Assembly (NCBI RefSeq): GCF_034702125.1
Contig: NC_085866.1
Span: 19,363,315-19,427,314 of the forward strand
From: Engraulis encrasicolus
Lineage: Eukaryota; Chordata; Actinopteri; Clupeiformes; Engraulidae
Direction of reading: 5' to 3'
Length of the DNA: 64,000 nt
This document shows, one piece after another, positions 63,362-64,000 of the stretch (the first letter of the stretch is position 1; every line of letters begins with the position of its first letter). A program made the translations under genes and the position numbers. Under the pieces are notes generated by a model. The model saw nothing but the letters and a program-made list of their open reading frames with translations, did no database searches and was not told the DNA's origin.

Positions 63362-63704
63362 AAAGGTGCACTGTGTAATGTTTTTAGTAGTTTATTTCCA
63401 GAATTTATTCACATAAGTTACCTTCTTCACAAATACCACCACCATCAAATTCTAATGGTTCATTATGACTGGGAAAAATGCACTACTTATACATGAAAAG
63501 ATGGGTCTTCTCCATGTCCGCCATTTCGAATGTCCAGAAATAGGCTTTTTTTGGCAAAACTTAGTGTACTTTGGTCATACTATTAAATATTAATTTATTA
63601 CTTATTAAATGGGCATGAAAAGATCAAATGTGGCTATAGGCAGCACAGTTTCAATGAGGAGCATAGTTGCAATACCTACTCTGGCCACCACAGTGCACCT
63701 TTAA
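63362..63704. mobile_element. TIR element of the AAAGGxxCACTGTG family, copy 4
   Basis: Ends AAAGGTGCACTGTG and CACAGTGCACCTTT, opposite orientation to copies 1 and 2. Lies in the intron after arhgap4 exon 16. Confidence 0.75.
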
Positions 63705-63740
63705 CACTTTTGGTTTTCTTTGTCACTGGCCTTGTAAAAT

Positions 63741-63928
63741 CAGTGGAGTAGTCTTCGTAGAACGCGGGTATACAGAGTATACCCACTTCTAAATTTCAGG
63801 GATTTCAGTATACCCACTTACAATTGATTGATCCATTGTTTTGAATAGCACAAATATATACAGTATACCCACTTCTAAAAATCTCAAATATACAGTATAC
63901 CCACCATAAAAACTAGACTACACCACTG
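63741..63928. mobile_element. hAT-type element (CAGTGGTGTAGTCT family), copy 2
   Basis: Ends CAGTGGAGTAGTCTTC and TAGACTACACCACTG with perfect 8-bp target duplication tgtaaaat (63733-63740, 63929-63936). Very similar to 56584-56748. Confidence 0.92.
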
Positions 63929-64000
63929 TGTAAAATGTATTTTTTTTTACTGTACACGGCAACTGTGCTTTATAATGACAATACAATTTTCGACATACAG

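Overview
The window is vertebrate DNA, almost certainly from a teleost fish. The evidence is three multi-exon genes of vertebrate type with GT..AG introns, very abundant CA/GT, CT/GA and CTA microsatellites, tRNA-derived SINEs, and many short non-autonomous hAT- and Tc1-type transposons with intact target-site duplications. The species cannot be named from sequence alone.

Layout. (1) 4444-11661, plus strand: the last eight coding exons of glucose-6-phosphate dehydrogenase (g6pd). The exons for the first ~160 residues lie upstream of the window, and 1-4443 is intron. (2) 15881-29547, minus strand: a complete 13-coding-exon ceramide kinase gene (cerk, 589 residues), tail-to-tail with g6pd. (3) 43102-62111, plus strand, running off the right edge: the first 16 coding exons of an srGAP-family RhoGAP, best matched to ARHGAP4. 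They cover the F-BAR region and the first part of the RhoGAP domain. cerk and arhgap4 are head-to-head across ~13.5 kb of repeat-rich DNA with no coding gene I can support. The three genes are not an operon and share no pathway. They act in NADPH production, ceramide-1-phosphate synthesis and Rho/F-BAR membrane-cytoskeleton control. All exon boundaries given were checked for splice dinucleotides and reading-frame phase across every junction.

The most unusual signal is a recurring pattern at exon edges. Pieces of exon edge, usually an exon 3' tail with its 5' splice site, are copied into the neighbouring intron and interleaved with a microsatellite. It is seen in arhgap4 after exon 3 (four identical 56-bp tails in CA repeats) and exon 7 (about nine tails in CTA repeats, decaying with distance), and in g6pd after exon 12 (a decaying array of tails with GT donors) and exon 7 (one relic). 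A head piece of arhgap4 exon 5 also appears next to a CT tract. In addition, a 69-bp piece of cerk exon 8 with its acceptor sits between CA repeats inside g6pd intron 8, over 15 kb from its source. Many arhgap4 and cerk splice sites are themselves embedded in or next to long microsatellites.

Other points: long fold-back elements, some carrying a hammerhead-ribozyme-like core (CTGANGA, short stem, GAAAC); a nested hAT element whose target-site duplication touches the cerk stop codon; and a 1.7-kb terminal-inverted-repeat element with a repeated internal 13-mer. Most long open frames here are translated microsatellites and are not genes.
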